Shown here piece by piece: positions 33,371-45,068 of a stretch of DNA of 64,000 nucleotides. The notes beneath the pieces are model-generated. The model saw nothing but the letters and a program-made list of their open reading frames with translations. It did not search any database and had not been told where the DNA came from. This stretch comes from Branchipolynoe longqiensis (taxonomy: Eukaryota > Annelida > Polychaeta > Phyllodocida > Polynoidae). The position numbers were made by a program, and so were the translations under genes. The stretch covers positions 1 through 64,000 of the forward strand of contig JASIRB010001090.1 of NCBI GenBank assembly GCA_030323885.1. The letters are read 5' to 3'. The first letter of the stretch is position 1. Each line of letters begins with the position of its first letter.

Positions 33371-33690
33371 TGACAGCTACATAACACCGACGATAAACCA
33401 CCTACAAGTTGGGGTTAGTGTAGGCCACGTTAACCCTCGAGGGGTTTGCCTAACCCGTGCACATACATTGTCACTTTTGGCCTGTAACCGGGGAATTCCG
33501 GACTACGCTCGGGTTATGACCGCTAACCCGCCCTCATACATTTGGCCCTTGAAGTCAGGGTAACTTAGCCTAGGCTACGGTCGGCGGTTAGCGCTGGCAC
33601 CGGCTCATGCATGGGGATTTTCCGCCTTTAGCCGGGTGGGGCTACCCTAGCCGTGGTTAGAGCCCTAACTCCGATTCATGCATATGGGCC

Positions 33691-33849
33691 CTGGAGGCAG
33701 CCGGCTAGTTCTTTCATTAGCCGCCAGTCGGCGTGGGGGATGGGCGTTGGTGGTTTAGTTTGCAGGAATTCCGACAGGGGGCACCACTGACTCATTTTTT
33801 GGTTCGGGCTGCTTCCGCCCCATGAATTACGCATATAACATGTACAATG
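33691..33849 (-). repeat. Split direct repeat A1, outer part with terminal hairpin
   Basis: GAGGCAGCCGGCTAGTTCTT through GCTGCTTCCGCCCCATGAAT matches A2 at 26025-26160. The outer end is the weak hairpin GCATATAACATGTAC (33831-33845), marking the 5' end of the minus-strand element. Confidence 0.8.
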
Positions 33850-34735
33850 CCAAGCTCCTGGCTAGGAAGCAAAAAGTATCAATTTTTAAGTGATTTGTTT
33901 GACTCGATCAAGGTCCAAGACTAAACCAGAGAGCGTGTATATAAACAGATGAGAGGGACAACTCCCATACGCATGTAACATCTGCAGACTGTGGCGCTCC
34001 AAGTGGTGGTTGTTGAACAGTATATGACACAGCTGTCAAACTCAAGGCATTGTCAATGGCCGTGAGCAATCTTCATACAGAAAAAGTGAAATATCTTTAA
34101 AACTACACCACCTAGAAACAAACTGATTGGAATACACATAGAAAACATGTTTACCAACAAGATTATATTAAATTGATATGGTTAGGGTTCTGGATTTCTA
34201 TTAATTTGGAATAAAACTGACGTTTTTCACTACGCGTACGGCAAACTCAAGGCATTGTCAATGGTCGTGTGCAATCTTCCTACAGAAAAAGTGAAATATC
34301 TCTAAAACTACACCAAATAGAAACAAGCCGCTTAGTACACATATAGAAAACATGTTTACCAACAAGATTATATTGAATTTATAAGGTTAGGGTTCTGGAT
34401 TTCTATTAATTTTGAATAAAAACAAATGTTTTGCATTGAGCGTACCGGCAAACTCAAGGCTTGTTCAACACTAACCGCCAGGAACGCCACTGTAGCCTGT
34501 GTTACCGTTTTTCGCGGGAGTTGTCCCTCTCATCTGTTTATATACACGCTCTCTGACTAAACAACCTGGGGGTTCAAATCACACGATCTACCAAAATGGG
34601 AGATGGATGCTCAACTCATTCGGCCATCCCGTCTGGTCCCATATCATAGGACTGTTTGTTTGTTTGTTGTTGTTTTACGTCCTAGCAACATCTAAGGTCA
34701 TATCAGGACGGGGCATATCATAGGAACAATCGCAC
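33850..34735 (-). mobile_element. tRNA-derived SINE pieces, split by a MITE
   Basis: The minus-strand SINE body (ACTTAAAAATTGATACTTT, TTGCTTCCTAGCCAGG) is at 33850-33926. The head resumes at 34556 and runs to about 34640, with GGATGGCCGAATGAGTTGAG as the A-box side and GATTTGAACCCCCAGG at the B box. Directly upstream on the minus strand is the conserved core and tail of a second SINE (CTGATATGACCTTAGATG, ACGTAAAACAACAACAAAC; 34660-34720), so this SINE sits in or next to the tail of another. Confidence 0.8.
33927..34555. mobile_element. MITE, family K copy 2, with 7-bp target duplication ACTAAAC
   Basis: Perfect-looking inverted ends start CAGAGAGCGTGTATATAAAC and run about 39 bp to GGGACAACTCCC. 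The flanks are ACTAAAC at 33920-33926 and 34556-34562. The interior contains two tandem units of about 215 bp (CAAACTCAAGGCATTGTCAA through GGTTCTGGATTTCTATTAA). The same core occurs in the elements at 9184-9655 and 54927-55419, whose ends differ. 629 bp, no ORF; a non-autonomous DNA element. Confidence 0.88.
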
Positions 34736-35109
34736 ACTTGACAACCATAACAAATAGCAACTGCTATGGACAGGCGAAGCATGAACCATTTCCTCTTTGC
34801 ATAGTTGGATCATATCCTTACACATCAACATTTATTTGTAAGAAAACTTGGGATAGGTACTTGGTAGAAATTGCATCATGTTCTGATGGACTATAGAAGA
34901 TGTAGCAATCAGAAATTCAACATAGGTAGCTTAGATCAATTATTGGGAAGTATTCATGACCTATAAACATGTCATTGGCAACCCCTTGCAATATAAATGC
35001 AGAAATAACTTTTGAGATATTTCAAGAGTAAACATGTAAACTTGGTTTGGGCAAATACGCAAAAACTCTGACACTATAAGCTTCTTGAGGCACCTGTGGA
35101 ATATCTGAC
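34736..35109. other. No gene seen
   Basis: AT-rich DNA, probably including the 3' UTR of the minus-strand non-LTR element that follows. Confidence 0.5.
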
Positions 35110-36408
35110 ATTTGGGTCACAGCCTGCGTCCTAGGAGGTGAATATAAAATTTTGCTATTGAAAGAGAGCTTAGTTTAATGAGTACTTTAAGTAGTATTGG
35201 GTGGTCCAGTTTCCTATTCTTTAAAGCCTGAAGGCAGGAAAAAGGGTCAGTGAAAATGATGAATTTATGACTGGCTGAGGTTTCGATGCACTCTAACGTG
35301 AGTAAGAGTGCTTGTGCCTCAGCAGTAAAGATGGAACTCTGATCTGGAATACGCGTACCTAATTCACTTCAGTGGATGATTGCTGCCGCAGAGACTCTGT
35401 TGTCTGTCTTTGACCCATCAATGTAAATGGCTAGCTGGGAACTAAAAGCACTTTGCAGATTGATAAAGCTTTCATGACATGAAAGTGGGTGAATTTGAGA
35501 TTTCTTGGACATGGCAAGCTGGAGGATGATGTTTTGTTTCCTCAGCTGCCAGGGAGGAACATCTGAATATTGTAAGGGTGCTATGTTATGTAGATTTGGC
35601 CCCAGGGCCTCCAAGTGAGGCCTAACAGCTTTATGTATGTTGGCCTTGATTCATAGAGGCATTCATATGGTGGCATAATGATGTAGTTATATGCAGGATT
35701 TAAAATATTTCCTTTTAATTTTATCACATATTGCTTAGACAGTTTGAGCCTTCTTCTCTTAAGGGAGGGCTCTCAGCCTTCGACAAAAAGGCTCTGGACG
35801 GGCGAAGTTCTAAATGCCCCCAGGGCCAGCCGAAGGCCTTGATGGTGTATAGTGTCTAACTGTGATATGTATGATTTTCTGGTTGAACCATAAACAATAC
35901 AGCCATAGTCCAATTTTGAATGTATTAATGTTCTATATAATTGGAGCAGGACAGTGATGTCTGCTCCCCACTGTGTGTGGGCTAGAACTTTTAAAATGCC
36001 CAGTCCCTTAAGGCATCTGGACTTTAAATACTTAATATGAGGGATAAAAGATAATTTGTTGTCAAAGATGACTCCTAAAATCTTGGGCTCTTTGACAACT
36101 TTCATGGGATCATTTCCAATTGTTAAATTAGGTTCATGGTGCAAAGTCCATAAAAGACAAAAGTGCATGCAAACGGTTTTTGATTTGGAGAATCTAAAAC
36201 CATATTCCATTGCCCATGAGGAAAGGCTATTTATGTTTAATTGGAGCTGCCGTTTTATAGTGTTCATATTTTTGCCTTTATAGCATATTCAGAAGTCATC
36301 TACATAAAGGCTGCAGGATAGAGTACTCATTATGGATTTAACTATATTGTTAATTTTAATCCCAAAAAGGCTAACAGATAGAATGCTACACTGAGGTACT
36401 CCCATCGT
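35110..36408 (-). pseudogene. Non-LTR element with RNase H (I-type), truncated
   Basis: Minus strand. The RT starts inside the palm at GVPQCSILSVSLFGIKINN, with SLYVDDF as the catalytic box (about 36290-36310). It continues with SLSSWAMEYGFRFSKSKTVC, GVIFDNKLSFIPHIKYLK and HSKLDYGCIVYGSTRKSYIS, and ends with RNase H (LAIYIDGSKTDNRVSAAAII, then FTAEAQALLLTLECIE). It is 5' truncated at about 36408 and has frame changes at about 35770 and 36270. It is closest in the window to the plus-strand element at 37000-39517. Confidence 0.88.
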
Positions 36409-36990
36409 GTCTGCCTGATGTGAAAGTATGACGTCTGAACACTTTGACTTCTGGATACTGAATGCTTTATTCACATTCCAGGGGCCTGAACCGCTGGCAC
36501 CCTTTACCTCTGACGTCATCTCATTTACATATTCCTTTGTTCTCCCACACCGTACATACGTAGCTTTCGACCAAAGGTCAGCCAATGCCTGTATGTACCC
36601 ATTCACTCATGTCCTTTGGGTTATTGTTTGGCTGCATAGCCTCCATATGCCATAAAGCACATTTTGACACATACAACAACCGCTTTCTGAAAAGCAATAA
36701 CCTTAATATTAACATGCACATAGTTTAATGTGTGATTACAGCTCGCAGTTGTCTAACTTTAGAGGTCTAGCCTGTCCGCTAGCCTAATCGCTCGACCTGT
36801 TAGATAAGCTGTGTTGTTTACATTTCTCTGAGTTGTTGGCATATTCTGTCCCTGGCCGACTGGCTAGGCCTGAATGGCCTCCAGAGCTCTTATGATTTGT
36901 ACTCTGTTTCTATATAACATGTTACCCAACTCATTTAAAATTTGGTATTCCCTTCCTAATCACCAAAATCAAAATCACCCCTTTTTCCCA
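36409..36990. other. No gene seen
   Basis: Unique-looking sequence between two oppositely oriented non-LTR elements. No domain or repeat end recognised. Confidence 0.5.
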
Positions 36991-36999
36991 TTCCCCCGC

Positions 37000-39735
37000 A
37001 TGGTTTTTGTACTTCTAGTGCAGTCGCCAGTTTTCAATGGCTTGTGTTGGAGACGATTTGTTTCTAGCATCACCATGGGCACGCCATTGGGCAAAGTGTG
37101 GACAATGATCAGGAGAATCAAACGAAGGGGAGGTGATTCTTCTGTAGTCCAGCACTTGAAACACAACGGCAGCATTCTCACATCACTCGATGAAATAACT
37201 GGAAACTCGTCTTTAGCAAACTGCCTCCCGGCCTTTCTGGCCGTCAAGGAATGCCAAGAGCAAAAGCTCTTGGACTTTTCCTATGATGGCAAGGAGCACT
37301 ACAACTCTCCATTCAGTATGGGTGAGTTGAGGTGTTCTTTGGAAAGTTCGCATGACACAGCAGTTGGACCTGATGGAATTCATTATCAATTTTTTAAACA
37401 TCTCCCCAAACCTGCGCTAAGACTGTTGCTTCAACTCTTCAACAACATCTGGGAGTCGGGTGTCGTCCCTGCCTCTTGGCGGGACGCGACAGTAATACCA
37501 ATTCCCAAACCTGGTAAAGACTAGAGTGAAGCCAACAACTATCGTCCCATAGCCCTCACAAGCTGCATCTGTAAAACCATGGAGCGTATGGTAAACAACC
37601 ACCTCGTCTGGCTACTGGAGTCAGGACACCACCTGTCCAACCTCCAATGTGGCTTCAGACGGGGCTGCAGCACCCTCGACCATTTGGTTCGCATGGAGAC
37701 CTTCATAAGAGATACTTTCCTTAAGAAGGAGCACATTGTGGCTATCTTTTTCGACCTTGAAAAAGCCTATGACACAACGTGGCAGCACAGCATCATGGAA
37801 GATCTCCATGCGATTGGCCTTCGTGGTCACTTGCCAATTTTCAGCAGGAACTTTCTAGCCTTCAGGCATTTCCGTGTCCGCGTCAAGACTACCTATTCCA
37901 GCGTACACTCACAGGAACTAGGAGTACCTCAAGGCAGCATACTGGCCGTGACCCTTTTCGGGTCAAGGTCAATGGAATTGCTGCTGCTGTAAAGCGAGGG
38001 GTCTCCTGTAGTCTTTTTGTGGATGACTTTGTTTTATATTACGGCAGTGCTAACATGAATGTCATAGAGACAGCTACAACTAAGCATAAATGGGATCCAT
38101 CGATGGTCAGTTCTGAACGGATTCAAATTTTCCAAGACCAAAGCAGTTTGCATGCACTTCTGCCTGTTGCCTAGAATGCATGCAGAACCACAGCTGACCC
38201 TTGATAGGGATCTCATTAAAGTCGTTGAGGAAACCAAATTTTTGGGCCTCAATTTTGACGCAAAACTGTCTTTCGTGCCATATATAAAGTACCTGAAAAC
38301 AAGATGCCTGAAAGTGCTAGATATTCTGAGGGTGCTGTCCAGCTCAGAGTGGGGAGCGGACAGTGATGTTCTGCTCTCAGTGTACCGAACCTTGGTTCGG
38401 TCACGAGTGGATTACGGCAGCAGAGTATACGGTTTCGCAAGGAAATTGTACATTGGGATGCTAGACACAGTCCACCACAAGGGACTGCACCTGGCCCTTG
38501 GGGCCTTCTGCACCTCACCAGTTCAGAGACTCTACGTCGAAGCTAACAAACCATCACTTAACAACAGGAGATTCAAACTGGCCATGCAATATGTAGTCAA
38601 GATAAAAACTAATGCATTGAATCCTGCCCACAATTGTCTATCGGAGCAACATGACAAATCCAGGTATGAAGCCAGGCCGAATTACATCCGGCCACTGAGC
38701 CTCCGAATGAAACCTCATTTGGAGGCCTTAGGCATGGATTTGGATGTGTTGGAGGATCCCAAAGTCCCAGTACATCCCTTGGGGTCATTGAGGAATTCGT
38801 CGGTTATCCTCCGACTGACAGAACTGAGGAAGTCTGGGACACATCCACTCAAATACCAAGGACTTCATGCTGAGATTCAAGGCCAGTTGGCCGACCACCT
38901 CTCCATATACACTGATGGTTCGAAAGACCAAAGCCGGGTAGCTGCTGCGGCAGTTTGCCGACGCAAACAATTTGGCATACGCTTGCCCGATCAGAGCCCG
39001 ATTTTCACTGAATGAGCCAACTGGCAATGGATGGGTATGACATCCACCTGTGCTGGGTGCCTGGCCATGCCAGCATACAAGAAAACGAACGAGCTGATTG
39101 GGCTGCGAATAAGCCCCTGAACTGTGATCTTGAACCGTGTCTGATCCCTCATTCTGATCTGAAACCACGAATAGCCAACCACATAAAATCCAAATGGCAA
39201 CATGAGTGGGATAAAAATATAAATAAACTTAAAGAAATTGAACCATCTGTGGGAAAACCACCACAGACTCATGCGGGAGGTCGGTGGGACCAAGTGGTCC
39301 ATAGCCGCTGCCGTATTGGCCACTAGTGGCTTACACATGCTGAATGTATTGGGTGTAGGTCTCCACTGACACTCAAACACATTTTATTAGGTTGTGTTGA
39401 TTTGTTGGCCCTGCACCAACAATTTTACACTGCAGACAGTTTGCATGACCTTTTTACTCAAGTAAAACAAGAAAACATTTGAGCATTTTTGAGGGCACCT
39501 GGACTGTACCACGTCATATAGTTTACTAAATAAATCCTATTAATTATAAATGAAACTTTTCTTTTTCTATGGGAATTTCACTTGGCCACAAATATATGAT
39601 TGTGAGCTTTTTAATTTAATGAGTGTCTATTGGCACATAATTGATTGTCTGCTTTTACATGTACAAGCAGCGGTTTGAACAAAAAACAAACATTTCTCGC
39701 CGTGAATATGGCCTATGCTGCCGACACTGTGTAAA
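37000..39735 (+). pseudogene. Non-LTR element with RT and RNase H (I-type), full 3' end
   Basis: RT: GNSSLANCLPAFLAVKECQE, DTAVGPDGIHYQFFKHL, DATVIPIPKPGKD (then a TAG), NNYRPIALTSCICKTMERMV, VAIFFDLEKAYDTTW (motif A), GVPQGSILAVTLFG, then a frameshift to SLFVDDFVLYYGSANMN (catalytic FVDD). Thumb: FLGLNFDAKLSFVPYIKYLK. RNase H: LSIYTDGSKDQSRVAAAAV, then IHLCWVPGHASIQENERADW. The ORF ends at about 39481. The 3' UTR runs to about 39735 and ends in GACACTGTGT before AATC-type repeats. Endonuclease and ORF1 are absent. At least three stops or frame changes. RNase H downstream of RT is characteristic of I-superfamily elements. Confidence 0.9.
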
Positions 39736-39919
39736 GCAACCACCAATCAATCAATCTTTAGATATGGCCATATGGTCACCCAGGAAATTGGAAAATTTTG
39801 CCTGGTTTTGACAACTGGTGTTGTCATGACCTTTCTGACCGCACTTAAAACAGATGGTTTCATTTTTGCCTCTATCCTTGCCATGACCAAATTTCTGGCA
39901 TATATACGAAACGCCGCTG

Positions 39920-40425
39920 ATCTGGGAGTGATCCGGGGTAAACTGGGCAGTCCGGGGTGATCCGTGGCTGATATGTGGCTGATCCGGGGTGTTCCGGGGT
40001 GTCCGGGTCTTATCCAGGCAGTCCGGGAGTGGTCTGTGGCTACGCCGGGGGTAGTCCGGGAAAGTCCGGGGGTGGTCCGGGTTAAACCATGGCAGAAACA
40101 TGGCTCATCCAGGGCGAAACAGCCCCGGACCACCCCCAGACAGCCCAGACCGACCCCGGTTCACCCAGGTCCACCCCGGACTACCCAGACCACCCCCGGA
40201 TCATGTGCGATCAAGCCCGGATCGCAAAATGCCCCGGAGAGCCCCGGATGTTTTTAACATTTGAAAACATCCGGGGTGGACCCCGGACGAGGCCAGACCA
40301 GCCACGGATCAGGCCAGATCACCATGGACCAGCCACAGATGAGCCACGGATCACCCCAGATCACCATGGACCACCCGGATTATGGTCCGGGCTCGTCCAG
40401 CCCGTGATCCGGGTAGGTGTGACCG
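39920..40425. repeat. TCCGGGGTG-type minisatellite with one strand switch
   Basis: From 39928 to about 40085 the units read ATCCGGGGTG / GTCCGGGGTG. From about 40100 to 40420 the units are reversed (CACCCCGGAT, GACCACCCCC, GGATCACCCC). The interior is heterogeneous with a period of about 10 bp. Pro/Arg/Thr-rich frames across it are artefacts. Confidence 0.85.
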
Positions 40426-40569
40426 GGGCTTTACAATTTGTCATGATAGCGTATTCTATATGTCCTCCATGCAGTAACCCTGAACCTGATAAACACCCAA
40501 ACTGCATTTAATATTCATCTTAGAATCTCTGTTGTCATTCCTTTGTCAATAGTCACTATAGATGTTCTA

Positions 40570-40962
40570 GGCCGGTGTGGCGGTTTCAGCGCCCGGTCAG
40601 TTTCAGCGGCCTGTCGTGGCTTCTGCGCAGATTTTAAGACATATGCAAAACACCCGTGGCCTCGCCAGCTACAAGCTCAGCTGTAACTATCGCTGGTGCC
40701 TGGCAGTGTTAGGGACCGATTAGGCCGAAATCTATTGAATGCGATCATATTTAACTGAATTACATACTCAAATAATGAAATTTAATTAAATTAACCTTAA
40801 ATTCCAAGCGATATTAACGTAGCAGCTAGATCAGCGTCGAATCGCCGAGTGTAAACAAAACAAATAGCAGTGCTCGCCGCAACGTGCGAAAATCCGCGCA
40901 TGCGCAGAAGCCACAACAGGCCACTGAAACTGACCGGGCGCTGAAACCGCCACACCTGTATA
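40570..40962. mobile_element. MITE with about 60-bp terminal inverted repeats
   Basis: The left end GGTGTGGCGGTTTCAGCGCC and the right end GGCGCTGAAACCGCCACACC are inverted copies. The match extends inward to GGCTTCTGCGCA / TGCGCAGAAGCC. About 390 bp, no ORF. A truncated relative starts at 42597. The target duplication is not clear. 40426-40569 before it and 40963-41407 after it show no gene. Confidence 0.85.
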
Positions 40963-41407
40963 CCGGCATTCCCTTGTCTTTGCCAGTTCACTGCTTCAGG
41001 TGAGTGATAATAAGGAAGCTTGCAGTTACACACTATTATTTTCTAGCAAGGGGCAGAACTCAAAGAAATGGTACCTACAGGTTCATTGGTCATTCATCTT
41101 ACTGCATGTAGCACCGCTGGTAGCATTTCATGGGCATGTATTCTATGTGGTTCGATGGACAGAATAGGGCGGGGGGGGAGGTTCCCTAGAATGAATCCTA
41201 GGGGAATCGTTTGTGTTGTAATTTGTTTTGGGTTGAACTATAATTTGATTGGACTATTTGGCTGATCTTGATGGTTTGTGATGGCTTGCTATTACGTGTT
41301 GATGCATGTTAACTTATTGTGTTGCTGTGCTGACATGCCACAATTGCTACACCATTGCTCCATTATCTATTATTTCTGGTGTGGTATGTTACGCGTTCTG
41401 TCGGTTT

Positions 41408-41755
41408 TGTCTGCTTGTTTATTTGTTTGGAGTTTTACATCCTGGAAACATATAAGGTCATACCAGGATGGATACTGACTTGTGGAAGTGCATAATCATG
41501 GTGAATTTATAGTGCTGCCCAACTGGGAGATCAGTCCAGCACTGTGACCCAATTTCCCACTTAGTTACATTATCCTGATACTGAGCTAACCAGTCCTTGC
41601 CCTATCCTAGTGATGCTGAACACCAGGCTAGGTAGCTACAAGTATCAATTTTGTAAGTCATTGGTTGGAATTGCCCAGGAATCAAACTCCCGACCTTCTG
41701 CAGGGAACGCCTGTGTTATATCGATTCGGCCACCATCTGTGGGACATACTTTGGA
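41408..41755 (-). mobile_element. tRNA-derived SINE, near full length
   Basis: On the minus strand: a tRNA-like head (GATGGTGGCCGAATCGATAT, B box GAGTTTGATTCCT), a body with CAATGACTTACAAAATTGATAC and CTAGGATAGGGCAAGGACTG, a conserved core (CCTGGTATGACCTTATATG, CCAGGATGTAAAACTCC) and a short AAC/AAT-type tail. Same organisation as the copy at 42948-43292. Confidence 0.85.
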
Positions 41756-42545
41756 CATCATTAAGATCAATTTTCCTTCGAAATTCATCTTGAACATAGG
41801 GCTTTTTGGGTTCGGGGGGGGGGGGGTGAGTGGATGAAGAGCTCACCAGGTTGGGGAAACACCTGAATTGAGAGTCCGTTGGTACAATCGGGTCCGTTGA
41901 TGTAATCTAGTATGTTAATTGGTAGGCTTTACTATAGGAAAATGTGTTTTTGGCTATGTCCAGTGGACCTGTATGATGGGGTGATAAATATTTATATTAA
42001 TAGAAAGAGCCAAATCTGCTCCACTAATTAAATAAATATTAGCCACATTTGGTGTTTCATTTAAGAGTAAATAAGGATTGAATTTACATTAAAACAGAAG
42101 GATTTTAATGTATTACTATTACATCTCATATCATGGTGGTTTTATTCAACTGGCAAATAATATTCATATCATTAAAGAAAACATCTGCTGGTTTTATATT
42201 TATGTGACCAGTGAGATCTGATGATCATGTCCTAGCAAAATATGCCTTATATATGGCAGAATGAGTGTGTGCACACTGTGTGTTGTGTGTCTGCCACTGA
42301 GCATGCTCCCCCCCCCCGTCCCCCACCGCCCCCCCACACACACACATAGTGTATGGGTGAGCAACAGAGGCCTCCCTCCTCTGCATGCAAAGAAGGGTGG
42401 GAGGGGGTTACCATGGTTACTAATTAAGAGAGGGTGTGGTTGAGAAGCACACTGACATCAACACCAGCATCTCACCCCCCCCCCCTACACACATTCCCCT
42501 CCTCACACCCATTCCTCACCTCACAAATCGCACATCGCACCAAGG

Positions 42546-42551
42546 GGGGTT

Positions 42552-42591
<40 letters not shown>
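42546..42591. repeat. Poly-G tract
   Basis: About 45 nearly uninterrupted G residues after CAAGGGGGGTTTT. Length is likely unreliable in any assembly. It abuts a MITE fragment (CAGGTGTGGCGGTTTCAGCG, from 42594) related to 40570-40962. Confidence 0.9.
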
Positions 42592-42592
<1 letters not shown>

Positions 42593-42947
42593 CAGGTGTG
42601 GCGGTTTCAGCGTGTTCCCGTGCTCAGACGTGTCCCTCGCTTCTGCGCATGTGTCAGAATCTAATAAACATGGCCGTAATCGATTAACACTACCCGGGCG
42701 ACTCGGGTCATCCCAGTCGTCAGAATTTCAAATAGAACACGGCGCGTGGAGTCGACAAATACACGTGCCGTGTGCCAAAAAAGAATAACTTAGATTAATT
42801 ATTTGTTCGGATAATTTGGTGGTGAATGATGGGAACGAGGTGTCCATGCATGCATACATACATACACATATACATACATATACATATACATACATATACG
42901 TTATATACATATACATACATATACATGCATATACATGCATATACCAG

Positions 42948-43292
42948 ACGGGATGGCCGAATGAGTTAGAGCGTCCGTCTCCCGTGCTGGTAGATCGTGG
43001 GTTCGAACCCTGGTCGAGTCAAAACAGTGACATAAAAATTTATACTTGTCGCTTCCTAGCCAGGCGCTCGGCATTATTAGGACAGGGCAAGGACTGGTGT
43101 GCTCAGTGTCACGATAATGTGACTGAGTGGGATACCAGGTCATGGTGATGATGGCCTGGTTTCCCAGTGGGACATCACTATAAAGTTGACATGAGTGTGC
43201 ACTGTCACAAGTCGGTACCCGTCCTGATATGACTTAGATGTTGTAGGAAGTAAAACAACAAAATCAAAACAACAACAACAACAATCAACAAA
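42948..43292 (+). mobile_element. tRNA-derived SINE, full length
   Basis: Head: GACGGGATGGCCGAATGAG (A-box side) and GTGGGTTCGAACCCTGG (B box), which look like a class II tRNA with a long variable arm, Leu- or Ser-like. Body: TATACTTGTCGCTTCCTAGC, AGGACAGGGCAAGGACTGG. Conserved core: CCTGATATGACTTAGATG. Tail: AAAACAACAACAACAACAA. Other copies at 33850-34735, 41408-41755, 46200-46380 and 55935-56236. Confidence 0.88.
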
Positions 43293-43449
43293 CAACATAT
43301 TATACAACACTTACTGATAGTGATAACCCCTTTATCGTGTGTAATAATGCCTGTAGTGTCCGGCATCCCCCCCCTCCCCGTGTACTCGGTGGGGGGGCGG
43401 GGGGGTGACCACCCATCATGCACAGCACCTCCTCCTGTAACCCGGTATC

Positions 43450-44607
43450 AAGTGACTGAGTGGGATGTGTGTGTTTGTGTGCATGCACATATGCATGTAT
43501 GTGCATGTATGTATGCATGTATGCATTTATGGATGTGGATGTATGGATGTGCATTGATGTATGTATGGATGTTTATGCATACGCGCATGTATGCAAATAT
43601 ATGTATGCATGTGCACCCCACACCTATCATTCACCAACAAATATTGTAATTAAATAAAATACCACTTCCTACAATGTGTGTTCTTCATCAACTCCCTTAT
43701 CCTGTGCTAACCTTGGTCACTCACACACTATCTTAATTAGTAACCATGGTAACCCCCACCCACCCCTGTTTGCAAGCATCAGGGCCCCCTCTGCTGCTCC
43801 CCACTGCACCCCACACTGTTCACTGTGTGTCTGTGTTTGAGGGTGTGTGGGGGTGGGGGTGGGGGTGGGGTGTGAGGGAGGCCTGACCAGTGGTTCAGTC
43901 AGAGTGATACAGACACTCATTCCCACCCAAAGTTATGAGGCAGCAATAACCATAATTATATATTTAGTTTCTATATATAAAACCAAATATGTGTTTTCAC
44001 AGGCTTTGGTCAGAGCCCCCCCCCCCCAACCCGTCCAGCCCTCCCCCCTCTCCCAGGGCTACATACATACATGTGTACATAGATATATACATGAATATAT
44101 ACCTATATCTACACAGGGCTACATACATATATACATACATATTTCAATTATGATATTATACATGCATACATATATATATATATATACATATATAAATCCA
44201 AATTGTAAAGAATCTTAGTAATTTTGTCATTGAAATAAATCCATGAGACTTGGAATTCATCTATAATTCTAGTTGAGAAGTGGGAGCTAGAAACATCAAC
44301 ACTGGAGGAGGACCCAAGGACTGCTTCTGATAACCCTCCCTCTCGACCCCCTCCCCCTCCCCCCACACACACACTGTCATCACAGGTGTTCCCTGTCCAC
44401 AATGTCAAGTCAAGTCTCAGACTGGTGCTCTACCACTTAGTTCTTCAACCTCCACACACACAGCCTCCTGCCAGGGTGGGTGTTGGAAAGTTGAGGTCAT
44501 GCAGGCTTAGATGTAAACACCCGCTAAGAGCGAAAATAAATACATATATACACATATGCATAAATATGGATGTCTGCATGTATGTATGTACGTATGTATG
44601 TATGTAC

Positions 44608-44638
<31 letters not shown>

Positions 44639-45068
44639 TGCATATATGTATGTATGCATGTATGTCCTAACAAATATTTAATCAAATAAAATATAACCAC
44701 ATGAAAGTTTGGTTTAACTGTCCCAGTCAGGCTGCTTCTGATGCCACCCGCCCACACACACACTACTCCTACTGATTGTGTGCCAGGGGTGGCCTTCACA
44801 AGTGTTCCCAGTGAATTAACCCTCCACACACACACTCCTACTAGTACCAGGGTGGGTGTGGGGTAGCTGTAGGCTTGTGGCTAAGATGTTTACACAAGCT
44901 ATGCACGAAAATACATACATGTACATAAATATAGATGTTTACATGTATGAATGTACATATGTATGTAAGTATGTATGTAAGTATGTATGTATGTATGTAT
45001 GTATGTATGTACGTACGTACGTACGTACGTACGTACATATGTATGTATGTATGTATGTATGTATGCCT
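43450..45068. repeat. TATG/TACG microsatellite blocks within L2
   Basis: Separate blocks at 43470-43610, 44040-44200, 44560-44665 and 44920-45065, plus an inverted one at 42848-42945. The last block includes an ACGT run (45008-45036). Each block is followed by a similar stretch (CATCATTCACCAACAAAT or CCTAACAAATATT), so the array plus flank was duplicated as a unit. Confidence 0.85.

Larger units (their letters stand above)
29241..33690. mobile_element. TIR-bounded composite insertion inside A1
   Basis: The ends are inverted: GGCCTTATGCATGAATCGG at left and CCGATTCATGCATATGGGCC at right. CTGG occurs at both junctions (29237-29240 and 33691-33694), a possible 4-bp target duplication. Subterminal regions share GCATGAAT, GTTAGC and CAAATGTATGAG words in inverted positions (29245-29360, 29820-29880 and 33400-33660). 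The interior carries a non-LTR element and a large TG/CA array. No transposase is visible. Confidence 0.65.
25709..33849 (-). mobile_element. DIRS-type retrotransposon with split direct repeats, interrupted
   Basis: On the minus strand the order is A1 (33849-33691 plus 29240-29130), gag-like ORF, RT, RNase H, recombinase, B1 (26345-26190), A2 (26191-25912), B2 (25865-25712). A1 and A2 are about 270-280 bp and B1 and B2 about 155 bp, all direct repeats. This A-ORFs-B-A-B plan is the split-direct-repeat structure known for PAT- and Ngaro-type elements. A 4.4-kb insertion (29241-33690) splits A1. Coding parts have stops and frame changes, so the copy is inactive. Confidence 0.85.

Noticed and set aside
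31892..33401. Very long Cys/Val-rich and Thr/His-rich ORFs up to 456 codons
   Set aside because: They translate the GTGTGTCTCT array and its inverse; open frames occur on both strands across the same bases.
39747..40511. Pro/Thr-rich and Gly-rich ORFs on both strands
   Set aside because: They translate the inverted TCCGGGGTG minisatellite; the first part also covers a non-LTR 3' region.
42434..42788. Gly-rich ORFs
   Set aside because: They run through a 45-base poly-G tract.
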